34,558 nucleotides of DNA from Clostridia bacterium (GTDB lineage Bacteria > Bacillota > Clostridia > Acetivibrionales > DSM-2933): positions 1-34,558 of the forward strand of contig JAOAEJ010000100.1 of assembly GCA_026416815.1 (NCBI GenBank). Direction: 5' to 3'. A program made the position numbers and the translations under genes. The notes beneath the pieces were generated by a model. That model had not been told where the DNA came from. It made no database searches and saw only the letters and a program-made list of their open reading frames with translations. Each line of letters begins with the position of its first letter. Position 1 is the first letter of the stretch. Positions 9,601 through 16,908 of the stretch are shown here, piece by piece.

Positions 9601-10815
9601 GTAACCCCTGCTCCTACTGAGCCGCCTGCAACGCCATCAGGTCCTGTATTTCGGGCGGGAGGAAGTTTGGTATACGCTGCATATGAAGAGTATGCTAAGA
9701 CACATAGTGCCTTTGATGCCAGTGAATACTATAGTTTCAGAGATTCAGACCATGATACAGCCCTTTACGGCAAAATCAATCTTGTCGGGCTTGCCAGTGA
9801 GCTCCCAAATGCAGTTGGAGAAGTCAGTCTGTACAAGTTGGAGCAGCTGGACAAATACATAAGGGGTGAGCCAGTTCCGGAGGAAGATTGGACCTACAAC
9901 TATTCAAAGAACCTTTATAAGGACGAGATAAGGAAAATGCTCAAATCTCTGGATGAGAGTGACACGATTGAAAAGGCTGTTGCATGGGTGGATACTACTA
10001 AAAAGAAAATAACAAAGTACACCAATCTGGATGTAGAGCTGAAAGATGATACAAACATCTCAGACTGGCTGTTTAGTAAATCTGTGGAGTATTCAAAGAC
10101 CGACCCTCAGCTTGCTGACGTTTTTGATAATTTACACAAAAAATCTAAAAACTACAAGGAGTTTGCAAAGAAATACCACGTATCCAAAGCAGTGACTGCC
10201 TTTGATTATCTCCTTCTTCTGGCCGGTGCCGAAAATGTAGCAAATAATGAAATATATGCCTTTAAGGACGTAGCCGACTATGTGGAGGATAGAATAGGGA
10301 AAAATGAATTTACCGACGCAGTTTATGAACTGCATAGTGAATATAATAAAGAAAAGAATAGAAGGATGGAGATATTTGCCCAGCAAGTAGCTAAGGATCT
10401 GCTTGCTGAAGGCTTTACCCAGGCGGTTAAGTTATTTTCAAAAAGAGCTGTTCCGTTGCTTGGAATAGCCGATGCAATCTTTATGCTGGTAATGGAGGAG
10501 CAGCGTACCTCTCTTAATTCTACTATAATGAATGGAAACATAAAGTATTATGCTGGTAAAGCCTATGCATATTATCGCAAAACAGAAAACATGGACGGCA
10601 AGCGTATAAGGAGTGCCGGAGTTGTGTACCTGCTGGCTTCCGAAGCTGCGAACAGGAGTTATGCGGAATTCAACACAATAATCAGCGGGAGAGAGTGGAC
10701 GGTAGACGATTTTGTCAGAAGAGACTGTGCGTCAAAAGCAGTAGAGTGCAAGGCTAGAGCTGAGAGGATTGCAAAAGTAGTAAAGAAATGGATGACTGAC
10801 GCAAAGCTGGAATAG
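6697..10815 (+). CDS. Large secreted protein with four 97-residue repeats
   Basis: About 1372 residues and the only large plus-strand gene. I start at ATG 6697 (GGAGG nine bases upstream) rather than the TTG at 6667. A signal peptide (1-25) follows; LSSC at 15-18 also fits a lipobox, so a lipoprotein is possible. Residues about 30-420 are four tandem repeats: the motif GES(Y/F)EF recurs at exactly 291-base intervals, with each unit also carrying a GC-x-(Y/F)-D segment and a VVTV-like strand. Two Ig-like segments follow (about 417-628), then three beta modules with NW(D/K)VR(Y/F) openings, a Pro/Thr linker (about 968-983), and a charged, probably helical C-terminal region of about 390 residues. 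I do not recognise a family for any part, and no catalytic motif is apparent. Adhesion or an extracellular matrix role is a guess. Confidence 0.85.
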   Translation: MRNVLSFILAVIITLSSCLPVFASASEGNILAKIKVGESYEFINQGTGSASIGVNTALGCSYDYAAYNKDGTLNSSAINCNISNIVLPEKGRVVVTVKNLSKGISTYNFFSKIGNVIAKRYTNQALFTVSLKPGESYEFTTKSKKGLVLNIKQAVGCKYDFVSYKKGGSTSSSALNSTASSLFIPEEGKLVVTVKSLDKNVQEFVIGGAYEWVSGKPCSDPALYSTSLGEGESYEFRNNSPYSEKISVALLPGCTYDTVIYSKDGTVASTHFPLSATDITVPEQGRVVVTVRKMKNKGEKLLLGGSYNSFSGSPSALPALNIVSLKQGESFEFVNKSLSRATINVAYVQGCKFDYATYKKDGKLDLSMKDSYTSMINVPAEGKAVITVKNPGNGAQTCLFGGAFNVFGDSQKVLKPNTPPVLTGFSGTYEVEMGKTFKLPGKIISSSNITKINIGVPGWYDSIAAAAPNSATYDLSRFTIDTSKWEIKSPGEYIINLWVKSEAFPDPKTEAGRITLKVKSTKVETEKTPNTIEIFPGQAKSLQGKLKLKGTVTAIGAEIKRVGDFEYKKTIYNDPGFKSSEFDLSKISISATGEFLSVPGNFELKITTATKESLSLTEAAKYIIKVVDPIVYKEVRYLPYTDQVYVRADIHGTVGQKNEKEWPAVWTGIYNDTLKQWDYLAPDKNNLLKHIGYNSYEMYIPASILNRGHQYRFMLFLDGYCDYASFQRYPAHKLAITPLPRQNWDVRYNIKKDVLEVLATPITPSNTPLKHDYYLVVFDENLVPVKSFHPDKFDALTEVTKADSYTSEVYNASYYRAWDAYNELGLLRGKTYKYAVVARGYEGQLFNDSVWLGAMVKPLKIHTLAINNWKVRFDHASEKLTVSGKCQAVSDKYAIKLGIEGKGTFGSFELEYSTQFTPQGYFSEEFDLKSLGLSVGNNYKMYMVIVDANGSEIQGTKTKSVEVGTHKPVTPAPTEPPATPSGPVFRAGGSLVYAAYEEYAKTHSAFDASEYYSFRDSDHDTALYGKINLVGLASELPNAVGEVSLYKLEQLDKYIRGEPVPEEDWTYNYSKNLYKDEIRKMLKSLDESDTIEKAVAWVDTTKKKITKYTNLDVELKDDTNISDWLFSKSVEYSKTDPQLADVFDNLHKKSKNYKEFAKKYHVSKAVTAFDYLLLLAGAENVANNEIYAFKDVADYVEDRIGKNEFTDAVYELHSEYNKEKNRRMEIFAQQVAKDLLAEGFTQAVKLFSKRAVPLLGIADAIFMLVMEEQRTSLNSTIMNGNIKYYAGKAYAYYRKTENMDGKRIRSAGVVYLLASEAANRSYAEFNTIISGREWTVDDFVRRDCASKAVECKARAERIAKVVKKWMTDAKLE

Positions 10816-10822
10816 GAGTAAA

Positions 10823-10920
10823 GATAGTTTACTGTAAACTTAGTGATTTCCAGTCAGGCAATGAACTGTAATAAGTGCGATTTGCCTGACTGGATAAAAT
10901 TTGTTCTACCTCTAACCCCT
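10823..10920 (+). repeat. 98-bp dispersed element, copy C
   Basis: Plus-strand copy: GATAGTTT start, core AACTTAGTGATTTCCAG at 10837-10853, and a perfect 12-bp stem CCAGTCAGGCAA (10850-10861) / TTGCCTGACTGG (10882-10893) with a 20-base loop. It begins eight bases after the secreted-protein stop and its 3' end overlaps the esterase stop codon. It may end both convergent transcripts, although a T tract is absent. Confidence 0.7.
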
Positions 10921-11844
10921 CATATACTTATTCACAAAAGAACAAATCTCTTCCATTGCTTGCGTGGCCTCTGGGAAAAGTGGAGCCATAGCAGGATAAC
11001 AGTGGAACAGCCCTTTCCCAATCCTTAAAGTGACGTTCCCCCCTGCCTTATCAGCTTTTTCTGCAAACCGAACTGCGTCGTCACATAAGGTTTCATCTTC
11101 GCCGGCATAGATAAGCAAGGGTGGCAATCCCTGAAGGTCACCATAAAGCGGTGATATATACGGTAACCCAGGGTCCTTGTCTCCAGAGTAATGCTTTGCT
11201 AGAGCAGCGCCCATCCCCTCAGGAGATAGGCATACCTTGGCTTTAGTTCGATAGGACTCTCCGGTACACTTAAAGTCTGTTATAGGAGAGTAAGCTACTG
11301 CTGCAGATGGAAGAGGTATGCCTTGATCTCGAATCGCAAGTAAAGTAGCCAAACATAGACCTCCACCACCGGAATCTCCCACAAATACTATTCTTGAAGG
11401 GTCAACGTCCTGGTCCAACAGCCAGCGATATGCTGCCAAAGAATCCTCTAGGGCTGCAGGATAGGGGTGTTCAGGTGCCAATCGGTATTCAAATAGTAGT
11501 GCACCTATTCCACTACCTTTAACAAACTTTGCAGTAATTGCACGATGAGAACAACACGTACCAGACACGTATCCGCCACCGTGGAAATAAAGAATTACTT
11601 TATCTTTTGTTGTTGATTGGGCAGGTAAAATCCATTCAGCATATAGGCTACCTACGTTTACAGATGATACTTTGATATCTTCCGGTAATTTGCCAAACTT
11701 CCCCGCTCCCTCCTCAACCTGTTGTCGAAACTTGAGTATAGATTCATGCTTACTCCAATCGATGATTTCCTTTTTTAATTTAAACTTTAATAAATGACGG
11801 TTTTGCAATAAAACCTTAAACAATCGGCCACGTAAACTGAGCAT
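10912..11844 (-). CDS. Alpha/beta-hydrolase, HSL family esterase
   Basis: Cytoplasmic carboxylesterase or acetyl-esterase of the hormone-sensitive lipase group (Abhydrolase_3), about 310 residues. The oxyanion motif HGGGYVSG, nucleophile motif GDSGGG, an acid-loop Asp in GEDETLCDDA and catalytic His in GLFHCYP are all visible. I choose the ATG at 11842-11844 because AAGGAGGG (11851-11858) lies seven bases upstream; a further ATG at 11883 overlaps the stop of the TetR gene by one base. It is cotranscribed with the TetR-type regulator, which suggests the pair responds to a small hydrophobic or ester compound (inference). Confidence 0.9.
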   Translation of the reverse strand: MLSLRGRLFKVLLQNRHLLKFKLKKEIIDWSKHESILKFRQQVEEGAGKFGKLPEDIKVSSVNVGSLYAEWILPAQSTTKDKVILYFHGGGYVSGTCCSHRAITAKFVKGSGIGALLFEYRLAPEHPYPAALEDSLAAYRWLLDQDVDPSRIVFVGDSGGGGLCLATLLAIRDQGIPLPSAAVAYSPITDFKCTGESYRTKAKVCLSPEGMGAALAKHYSGDKDPGLPYISPLYGDLQGLPPLLIYAGEDETLCDDAVRFAEKADKAGGNVTLRIGKGLFHCYPAMAPLFPEATQAMEEICSFVNKYMRG

Positions 11845-11882
11845 ATTTATCCCTCCTTGAATTAAATAGTTTTCCAGTTGCA

Positions 11883-12488
11883 TTATTCCTTAAAAAACAT
11901 GCTGGTTAATATGTTTGCAGCCGGGGCTTTGAATTTTTCTCCGTGGACTGCCTTGTATATAGCTAACCCGTTAATTGATGTCCAGAACACCAAAGCTAAT
12001 TCCTTAGCGTCATATTCCTTAATTGAACCGTCCTTTTGACCCTCAGCCATAATCCGAGCAATTGCTTCATATGGAAATGTGTTTTCTTTTTTTATTATAT
12101 CCTTAGCCTCATCGGGTATCGCTTCCGTTGCAGTTGCCTGTGCTATAAGCAAGTGATACCGTGCAGCATTTTCATCTTGTTCCAGAAGTTTAAGCAGTTC
12201 TCTAATCGCAAACTCAATCTTCTCCTTTGGCGATAGAGGCTGACTTTCCAGCCAACGGCATGCCCCATTAATCCTGTCAAAGGCAATCCCGATTAATTCG
12301 ACGAATATTTCTTCCTTCGATTTGTAATAGTGGTATATAAGCCCCTGTGATATACCCAAAGCTGAAGATATGTCGGTAATCTTAGTAGCCGACAGACCTT
12401 TTTTTGCATAGAGCATAAGTGCTTGTGATAATATCTGCTCTCTACGCTCATCCTTAATTTTTTGATTTAAATCTTTATTTCTAGCCAA
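11883..12488 (-). CDS. TetR/AcrR-family transcriptional regulator
   Basis: 201 residues, the usual TetR length. The N-terminal helix-turn-helix is clear (ILSQALMLYAKKGLSATKIT, then DISSALGISQGLIYHYYKSK), and the C-terminal part is the expected variable helical ligand domain. The start is TTG at 12486-12488 with GGAGG ten bases upstream; no ATG lies in frame nearby. A palindrome overlapping its promoter probably mediates autorepression and control of the esterase directly downstream. Confidence 0.92.
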   Translation of the reverse strand: MARNKDLNQKIKDERREQILSQALMLYAKKGLSATKITDISSALGISQGLIYHYYKSKEEIFVELIGIAFDRINGACRWLESQPLSPKEKIEFAIRELLKLLEQDENAARYHLLIAQATATEAIPDEAKDIIKKENTFPYEAIARIMAEGQKDGSIKEYDAKELALVFWTSINGLAIYKAVHGEKFKAPAANILTSMFFKE

Positions 12489-12507
12489 AACTGTCTAACC
12501 TCCATTG

Positions 12508-12525
12508 ATTGAATATTCATTCAAT
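12508..12525. promoter_or_regulatory. Likely TetR-family operator
   Basis: ATTGAAT (12508-12514) and ATTCAAT (12519-12525) form an inverted repeat around a 4-base centre, giving ATTGAATATTCATTCAAT. Palindromes built on TGAAT/ATTCA are common for AcrR/FadR-like TetR regulators. It lies between the -10 box and the start of the TetR gene, suiting autorepression. Confidence 0.7.
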
Positions 12526-12528
12526 AAT

Positions 12529-12557
12529 AGTATATTATACTCTATCGCTTTTGTAAA
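12529..12557 (-). promoter_or_regulatory. Promoter of the tetR-esterase operon
   Basis: On the minus strand TTTACA (12552-12557), a 17-base spacer and TATACT (12529-12534) match a vegetative sigma promoter. The operator palindrome lies immediately downstream, over the expected transcription start. Confidence 0.6.
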
Positions 12558-12568
12558 CATATCCTAAT

Positions 12569-12612
12569 AAAAAAATTGATAGTACAGCTAAATCAGTTTG
12601 TACTATCAATAA
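12569..12612 (-). terminator. Intrinsic terminator of the acyltransferase gene
   Basis: ATTGATAGTAC (12575-12585) and GTACTATCAAT (12600-12610) form a perfect 11-bp stem. On the minus strand the stem is followed by eight Ts. It lies 32 bases beyond the acyltransferase stop. Confidence 0.9.
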
Positions 12613-12643
12613 CCCAAAGAATATTTGAAATCAGAATAGTGTA

Positions 12644-13780
12644 CTAAATAACTCTATCCAAAGTACTTATTTTCTGCCTTACTAAGGAAAATATCCTTTT
12701 TACAAATACTTCATAAACAACAAATACGAATAAATAAGATAGTAGTAAAACAAGTAAATACCTAATATAAATACTTATATCCAGCCTCATGCAATAGTAA
12801 GTAAACATATTTACAGGTATAAAATGAAAAACATAGTAGGTGAATGAAGTTTTACTCAAGTATACTAAAGCAGAGCTTTTCTTGTTCAAATATTTCTTTC
12901 CCAACCATAACAAGAATATTATTGCGGAGCATTCATAAAAACCTTTTGTAATTGCCCAAACAATCCACAAATATGCAACTTCAGTTCCTTTTACCACCCA
13001 TAAATACTGTATTGCTATATAAAGAATAATCAATATAGCTAAAACTACTTTTGAAGTATTTACAAGCCTGCTCACCCGCTCCTGAATTTTTACATCAGAA
13101 GCAAAAACAAAACCATATATAAATACACTTAGGTAGACAACATCATTAGCCCAGTCCATAATTAGTGTTTGGGGCCCATGAAAAAATGGTCTTAATAGCA
13201 TTTCAGATACAATAATAAATAGAATTGGAAGGTATATATTATTACCCTTACATAGAAACGCAGATAACTTTTTTAATTTTTCTTTGTTCTCTATCCACTT
13301 CTTAAATAACGGTAGACATATTAACAGAAATACAAACAAATACAGTAAAAACCATAAATGAGCGTATCCTAAATAGTTAACTATCTTAGCTGAAAAAAAT
13401 TCAGGTATGAACTTAATAAAGTTTCCTGAAAAACCATCATACATTGCCTTAAAATAAGCTTGCACCGGACAAAGTATTAACGTTCCTAATATAAAGGGGA
13501 TTAATAATTTTCTTACCCTTTCTCTTATGTATTCATTCTTTCCTCTATTTTGAAACGAATAATACGTTGCTATTCCTGATACAAAGAATAACAAAGCCAT
13601 AAAAAAGCTATCTAGCGGTGCAGTTATTATTAGAAACGGCAACACCTTAATATCTTTTAAAGGACTGTTAATATAAATATCACCTATGCCTGTATATGTT
13701 AATGCTGCATGATACGGTATTAGTGATAGTGTAACTAAAATCCTTAGCCAATCTACATAATATAATCTTTCTTTTTCCAT
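12644..13780 (-). CDS. Membrane acyltransferase, acyltransferase_3 family
   Basis: 378 residues with about ten hydrophobic helices. The family features are an N-terminal helix with the catalytic-type His (DWLRILVTLSLIPYHAALTY), a second helix FFMALLFFVSGIATYYSF, and a basic loop RERVRKLLIPF. Members transfer acyl groups to extracytoplasmic sugars, lipids or peptides; the acceptor is not evident. GAGGAG precedes the ATG. It stands alone: a 98-bp repeat and about 130 bp separate it from the upstream kinase gene, and it has its own terminator. Confidence 0.88.
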   Translation of the reverse strand: MEKERLYYVDWLRILVTLSLIPYHAALTYTGIGDIYINSPLKDIKVLPFLIITAPLDSFFMALLFFVSGIATYYSFQNRGKNEYIRERVRKLLIPFILGTLILCPVQAYFKAMYDGFSGNFIKFIPEFFSAKIVNYLGYAHLWFLLYLFVFLLICLPLFKKWIENKEKLKKLSAFLCKGNNIYLPILFIIVSEMLLRPFFHGPQTLIMDWANDVVYLSVFIYGFVFASDVKIQERVSRLVNTSKVVLAILIILYIAIQYLWVVKGTEVAYLWIVWAITKGFYECSAIIFLLWLGKKYLNKKSSALVYLSKTSFTYYVFHFIPVNMFTYYCMRLDISIYIRYLLVLLLSYLFVFVVYEVFVKRIFSLVRQKISTLDRVI

Positions 13781-13844
13781 TTTGACTCCTCTTTAGTAAA
13801 CGACTTTATATATTTATTTTATCAGGTATATTAAGCTAAATAAA

Positions 13845-13942
13845 GATAGTTTAAGTTGAAAGGGATTTTATCCCGCCAGGCAAGCAGCACTTATCACAGC
13901 TTATTGCCTAACTGGACATCACTTAGTTCAACCTAAACTATC
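13845..13942 (-). repeat. 98-bp dispersed element, copy D
   Basis: Best preserved copy. Outer ends GATAGTTTAAGTTGAA (13845-13860) and TTCAACCTAAACTATC (13927-13942) pair over 16 bp with a single mismatch that becomes G.U when read as minus-strand RNA. An inner stem pairs CCAGTTAGGCAA with TTGCCTGGCGGG using two more G.U pairs. It lies between the sensor-less kinase and the acyltransferase, in their sense. Confidence 0.75.
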
Positions 13943-14075
13943 TATATAGACAGCTACTTTTTGTCACCATATCATTTTTCGAATAATTTCCATAGTCAAA
14001 CATTGTCAGCCAATTATGGGAGTCTCACCGTAACATAAGTAAATACATGATCTCCATAATATATTCTACTAAAAG

Positions 14076-14999
14076 TTAGTCCTTTTTTCCCTCTACCATG
14101 GGAAAGGAAATCGAAATAGATAGCCATCCACTTTTAAGTTCTGCCTCAATACGAGCGTTCATTTTTTCTGCAAGTGTTTTGACGATATAAAGCCCAAGGC
14201 CCGCATTTGTTCCTGTTCTGGATTTGTCTGCACGGTAGAAACGGTCAAAGAGATGTTCTACGTCCTCGTCAGACAATGACACCGCTTCATTACGTATAGA
14301 AAACACGGCAATTCCATTCTCAGCACCCTTTAAGCAAATTTGGATTTCGCCCTCTGCGTAACGCAGGGCATTACTTAAGAGATTTTGCATAATGCGCTGG
14401 AAGGCTATTCGGTCAATCATCAGATAGAGGGCGTGATCAGGGAGCTCTATATGCGGCTTTTGGCCTTTTTCTGCGAATACCGAATAGTAGCTAAGCAAGA
14501 CCTTCGTGACCATTGAGGTTGCATCCGTTTCCTCCAGATTTAGGGTGTAATCATCCGAGTCAATCACAGACAGTTCAAAGAAATCGCTGATTAGATTATT
14601 TAAAACGTCGGTCTTTTGCTCAATAATCTCCAGGAATTTCTCCCCTTGCAGCTCGGTAAGATTATCTCCCCTCAGAAGCTGGACAAACCCTTTTACCGCA
14701 CTCAATGGGGTTTTCAGGTCATGGGAAATATCCGCGATCTGATTTTTCAGCTTCCCCTCATGGTTTCTTGCATTTATATAGATCTGCTTGTGCTCACTTA
14801 TAACAGAGTTAACCTGACATGCAAGCTTCTCCAAATCACGGTCACCAAGGGAGATCTTAATGGTCTCCCTTGTGTCATGCTTAACGTGTCGTTCAATCTG
14901 TGCAGTTACATTGCGGATTTGCTTTTTCAGAAACAGAAGCCTAGTGGCAAGAATAAACGAAACAACCGCCATTCCTGCAAAGAGTAATTTCCAGAGCAT
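14076..14999 (-). CDS. Histidine kinase with no extracellular sensor domain
   Basis: 307 residues. A single N-terminal transmembrane helix (about 4-24) leads almost directly into a cytoplasmic linker and HisKA domain with His93 (ADISHDLKTPLSAVKGF), followed by HATPase with N box NLLSNALRYA, the segment DVEHLFDRFYRADKSR and GLGLYIVKTLAEK. The absence of an extracellular loop suggests the signal comes through the ABC transporter encoded just upstream, as in transporter-coupled antibiotic sensing systems (inference from family behaviour). The ribosome binding site is weak. It is the last gene of the regulator-ATPase-permease-kinase cluster. Confidence 0.9.
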   Translation of the reverse strand: MLWKLLFAGMAVVSFILATRLLFLKKQIRNVTAQIERHVKHDTRETIKISLGDRDLEKLACQVNSVISEHKQIYINARNHEGKLKNQIADISHDLKTPLSAVKGFVQLLRGDNLTELQGEKFLEIIEQKTDVLNNLISDFFELSVIDSDDYTLNLEETDATSMVTKVLLSYYSVFAEKGQKPHIELPDHALYLMIDRIAFQRIMQNLLSNALRYAEGEIQICLKGAENGIAVFSIRNEAVSLSDEDVEHLFDRFYRADKSRTGTNAGLGLYIVKTLAEKMNARIEAELKSGWLSISISFPMVEGKKD

Positions 15000-15059
15000 C
15001 GCAACATTCTCTTTTCTATAGATTTATTTTATAAATTACTTATAGAAGTCCTATATGCC

Positions 15060-15881
15060 TTATTTTATCTCTTGCTTTTTCAGAAGGAAATAGGAACTCA
15101 CTAATAATAATGCTATACCGGCAGCAGCAAATAGTAAAATATTTTTTGCGATAGCAGAGTCAGCCCAAAAGCGGCTTGCATTTGACAGATAGTACATCGG
15201 ATTAATTCTCAGGTAGCAATTTACGAGAAACGAACTTGTGCGAAAGGTATTGATGACAATAATCATCGAAAACATAAATAAAGGCACAATAGTCAATACA
15301 GCTACCGTATTCTTAAAGGCTATATATAGAGTAAAGCAAAACAGCGTAAAAACAGCCAGGACTAGAATGTAAAGTGAAACAAGTGCAAGCAGAGATATCC
15401 AATTTCCAAAGGTCGGAACATAATTTTTCACACCACAAACAACAGCAAATGTAGCTAGATTGTAAACGTAAAACAGTAGTCCGGAAAAGCTTACCACAAC
15501 AATCCATTTTGAAAGATAGATTTTAAAAACACTCGCCCCATAGGAAACTGCAAGCTTAATGGTTCCCGTCTGATACTCCTTTGAAATAAACTGTACACTG
15601 AGAGACATGAACACAAGCCACAAAAGGCCGGTAAATGCCGTAGATGAATACACAAGCTCCCAGAAAAGAGGTTTAACCGGATTCTTGTATGCAAATCCTA
15701 TAAACCCGTCAAGAAGTGGTATCCCATCCTTATGTCCCATAACACCCCCAAAAATAAAAACAGTCTTTCCCATAGACATTTTGGCGGAAATAATTAAGAA
15801 AACTGTAAACACAGACCCGACAACCCAGCAGAGTTTCGAATGAAAGAGCCTGTAGTAATCGGCACGTAATTGATTAAGCAT
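15060..15881 (-). CDS. ABC-2 type permease
   Basis: 273 residues with six predicted transmembrane helices and the overall look of BcrB/lantibiotic-immunity permeases. The segment FISKEYQTGTIKLAVSYGAS is typical of ABC-2 permeases. I use the ATG at 15879-15881, which has GGAGG eight bases upstream and overlaps the ATPase stop codon; a TTG at 15896 is less likely. It would form the transporter with the ATPase encoded upstream and probably export or expel a peptide antibiotic. Confidence 0.88.
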   Translation of the reverse strand: MLNQLRADYYRLFHSKLCWVVGSVFTVFLIISAKMSMGKTVFIFGGVMGHKDGIPLLDGFIGFAYKNPVKPLFWELVYSSTAFTGLLWLVFMSLSVQFISKEYQTGTIKLAVSYGASVFKIYLSKWIVVVSFSGLLFYVYNLATFAVVCGVKNYVPTFGNWISLLALVSLYILVLAVFTLFCFTLYIAFKNTVAVLTIVPLFMFSMIIVINTFRTSSFLVNCYLRINPMYYLSNASRFWADSAIAKNILLFAAAGIALLLVSSYFLLKKQEIK

Positions 15882-16797
15882 GTACAGCACCTCCAATCAG
15901 ACTCGTATAATAGCTCTCCAGGTTGTCCCCTTGTATGTAAATTGACTTAATCCCCACTCCACCTTTAAAAAGAGCATTTGAAACCGTAATAGGTGATTCT
16001 GTATACTCAAAAAGGCGAATAACATTATCCGGGGACACTTCATAACTTTTAGTTTTTAGCTCATTTTCAATAATTGTGACGGCAAGTTCAGAGTTGTCTG
16101 ATTCAATGCGCACATATCTTCTGCATTTGTCTTCAAGTTCCTTTGCGGAAATCTGTTGAACCATTTTCCCTTTGTGAATAATGCCGTAATGGGTTGCAAG
16201 CAAATGCAGCTCACTCAGTAAATGACTTGAAACAAGAATGGTAATCTCTTTTTCAATATTAATACGCTTAAGCAATTCACGGATTTCTACGATACCCATA
16301 GGATCCAGACCGTTTGTAGGTTCATCAAGAATCAGGAATTCCGGTTCTCCAAGCAGGGCAATCCCCAAGGCAAGGCGTTGGCGCATGCCAAGAGAAAAAT
16401 CCTTCGCCTTCTTCCTGCCAGTATCCGTAAGGCCTACAAGGGCAAGCACCTCGTCAACGCTTTTCCTACCTGGAATTCCGCGCTGGATTCGCTGCACCTC
16501 TAGATTTTGCCATGCCGTCATATCAGGACAAATTGCAGGAGCCTCAATTATACATCCAATGCGCTGCCTTTCTCTCGCCAGTTCACGCTCACCCTTTTTT
16601 CCAAAAAGCTCGATTTCACCACCGGTCGGACGGGCAAGACCGGTCAGAATTCGGATTAGCGTCGTTTTTCCTGCACCGTTATGACCGATAAACCCATAAA
16701 TTTGGCCGCGCTTAATTTCGATATTTACATCCTCAAGTGCGATATTGTTTTTGTATTTTTTACTTACATCATTGGCTCTAAAAATAATTTCATTCAT
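15874..16797 (-). CDS. ABC ATPase, BcrA/lantibiotic-immunity type
   Basis: 307 residues: Walker A GHNGAGKTT, signature FSLGMRQRL, Walker B FLILDEPTNGLDP, switch His in LVSSHLLSEL, then the roughly 90-residue C-terminal extension usual for drug and bacteriocin export ATPases. The gene starts 111 bases after the regulator stop. A direct repeat in that gap looks like an OmpR-family binding site. The region reads GC-richer than its surroundings (31 of 60 bases G or C at 16321-16380 by hand count), suggesting transfer. Confidence 0.93.
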   Translation of the reverse strand: MNEIIFRANDVSKKYKNNIALEDVNIEIKRGQIYGFIGHNGAGKTTLIRILTGLARPTGGEIELFGKKGERELARERQRIGCIIEAPAICPDMTAWQNLEVQRIQRGIPGRKSVDEVLALVGLTDTGRKKAKDFSLGMRQRLALGIALLGEPEFLILDEPTNGLDPMGIVEIRELLKRINIEKEITILVSSHLLSELHLLATHYGIIHKGKMVQQISAKELEDKCRRYVRIESDNSELAVTIIENELKTKSYEVSPDNVIRLFEYTESPITVSNALFKGGVGIKSIYIQGDNLESYYTSLIGGAVHA

Positions 16798-16858
16798 AAG
16801 TTTCCACCCCTTTAATTAACAGTGTAAACTCAAAATATCAAGAAACCCTCAAGCAATT

Positions 16859-16876
16859 TATAAAGAAAATATAAAG
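16859..16876 (-). promoter_or_regulatory. Direct repeat, candidate response-regulator box
   Basis: TATAAAG (16859-16865), AAAA, TATAAAG (16870-16876): two 7-bp direct repeats with an 11-bp period, the usual geometry of PhoB/OmpR-family sites. It lies between the regulator gene and the ABC transporter genes, as expected for induction of the transporter by the regulator. Confidence 0.45.
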
Positions 16877-16908
16877 TTCTCGCAGATACAGATGACTTTA
16901 GAACTAAA

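Noticed and set aside
10850..10893. Stem-loop after the secreted protein as an ordinary intrinsic terminator
   Set aside because: The 12-bp stem is perfect but no T tract follows, and the same sequence recurs as part of the 98-bp family; listed as a repeat instead.
16238..16684. Plus-strand 148-codon frame
   Set aside because: Antisense to the ATPase, whose Walker and signature motifs define the real frame.
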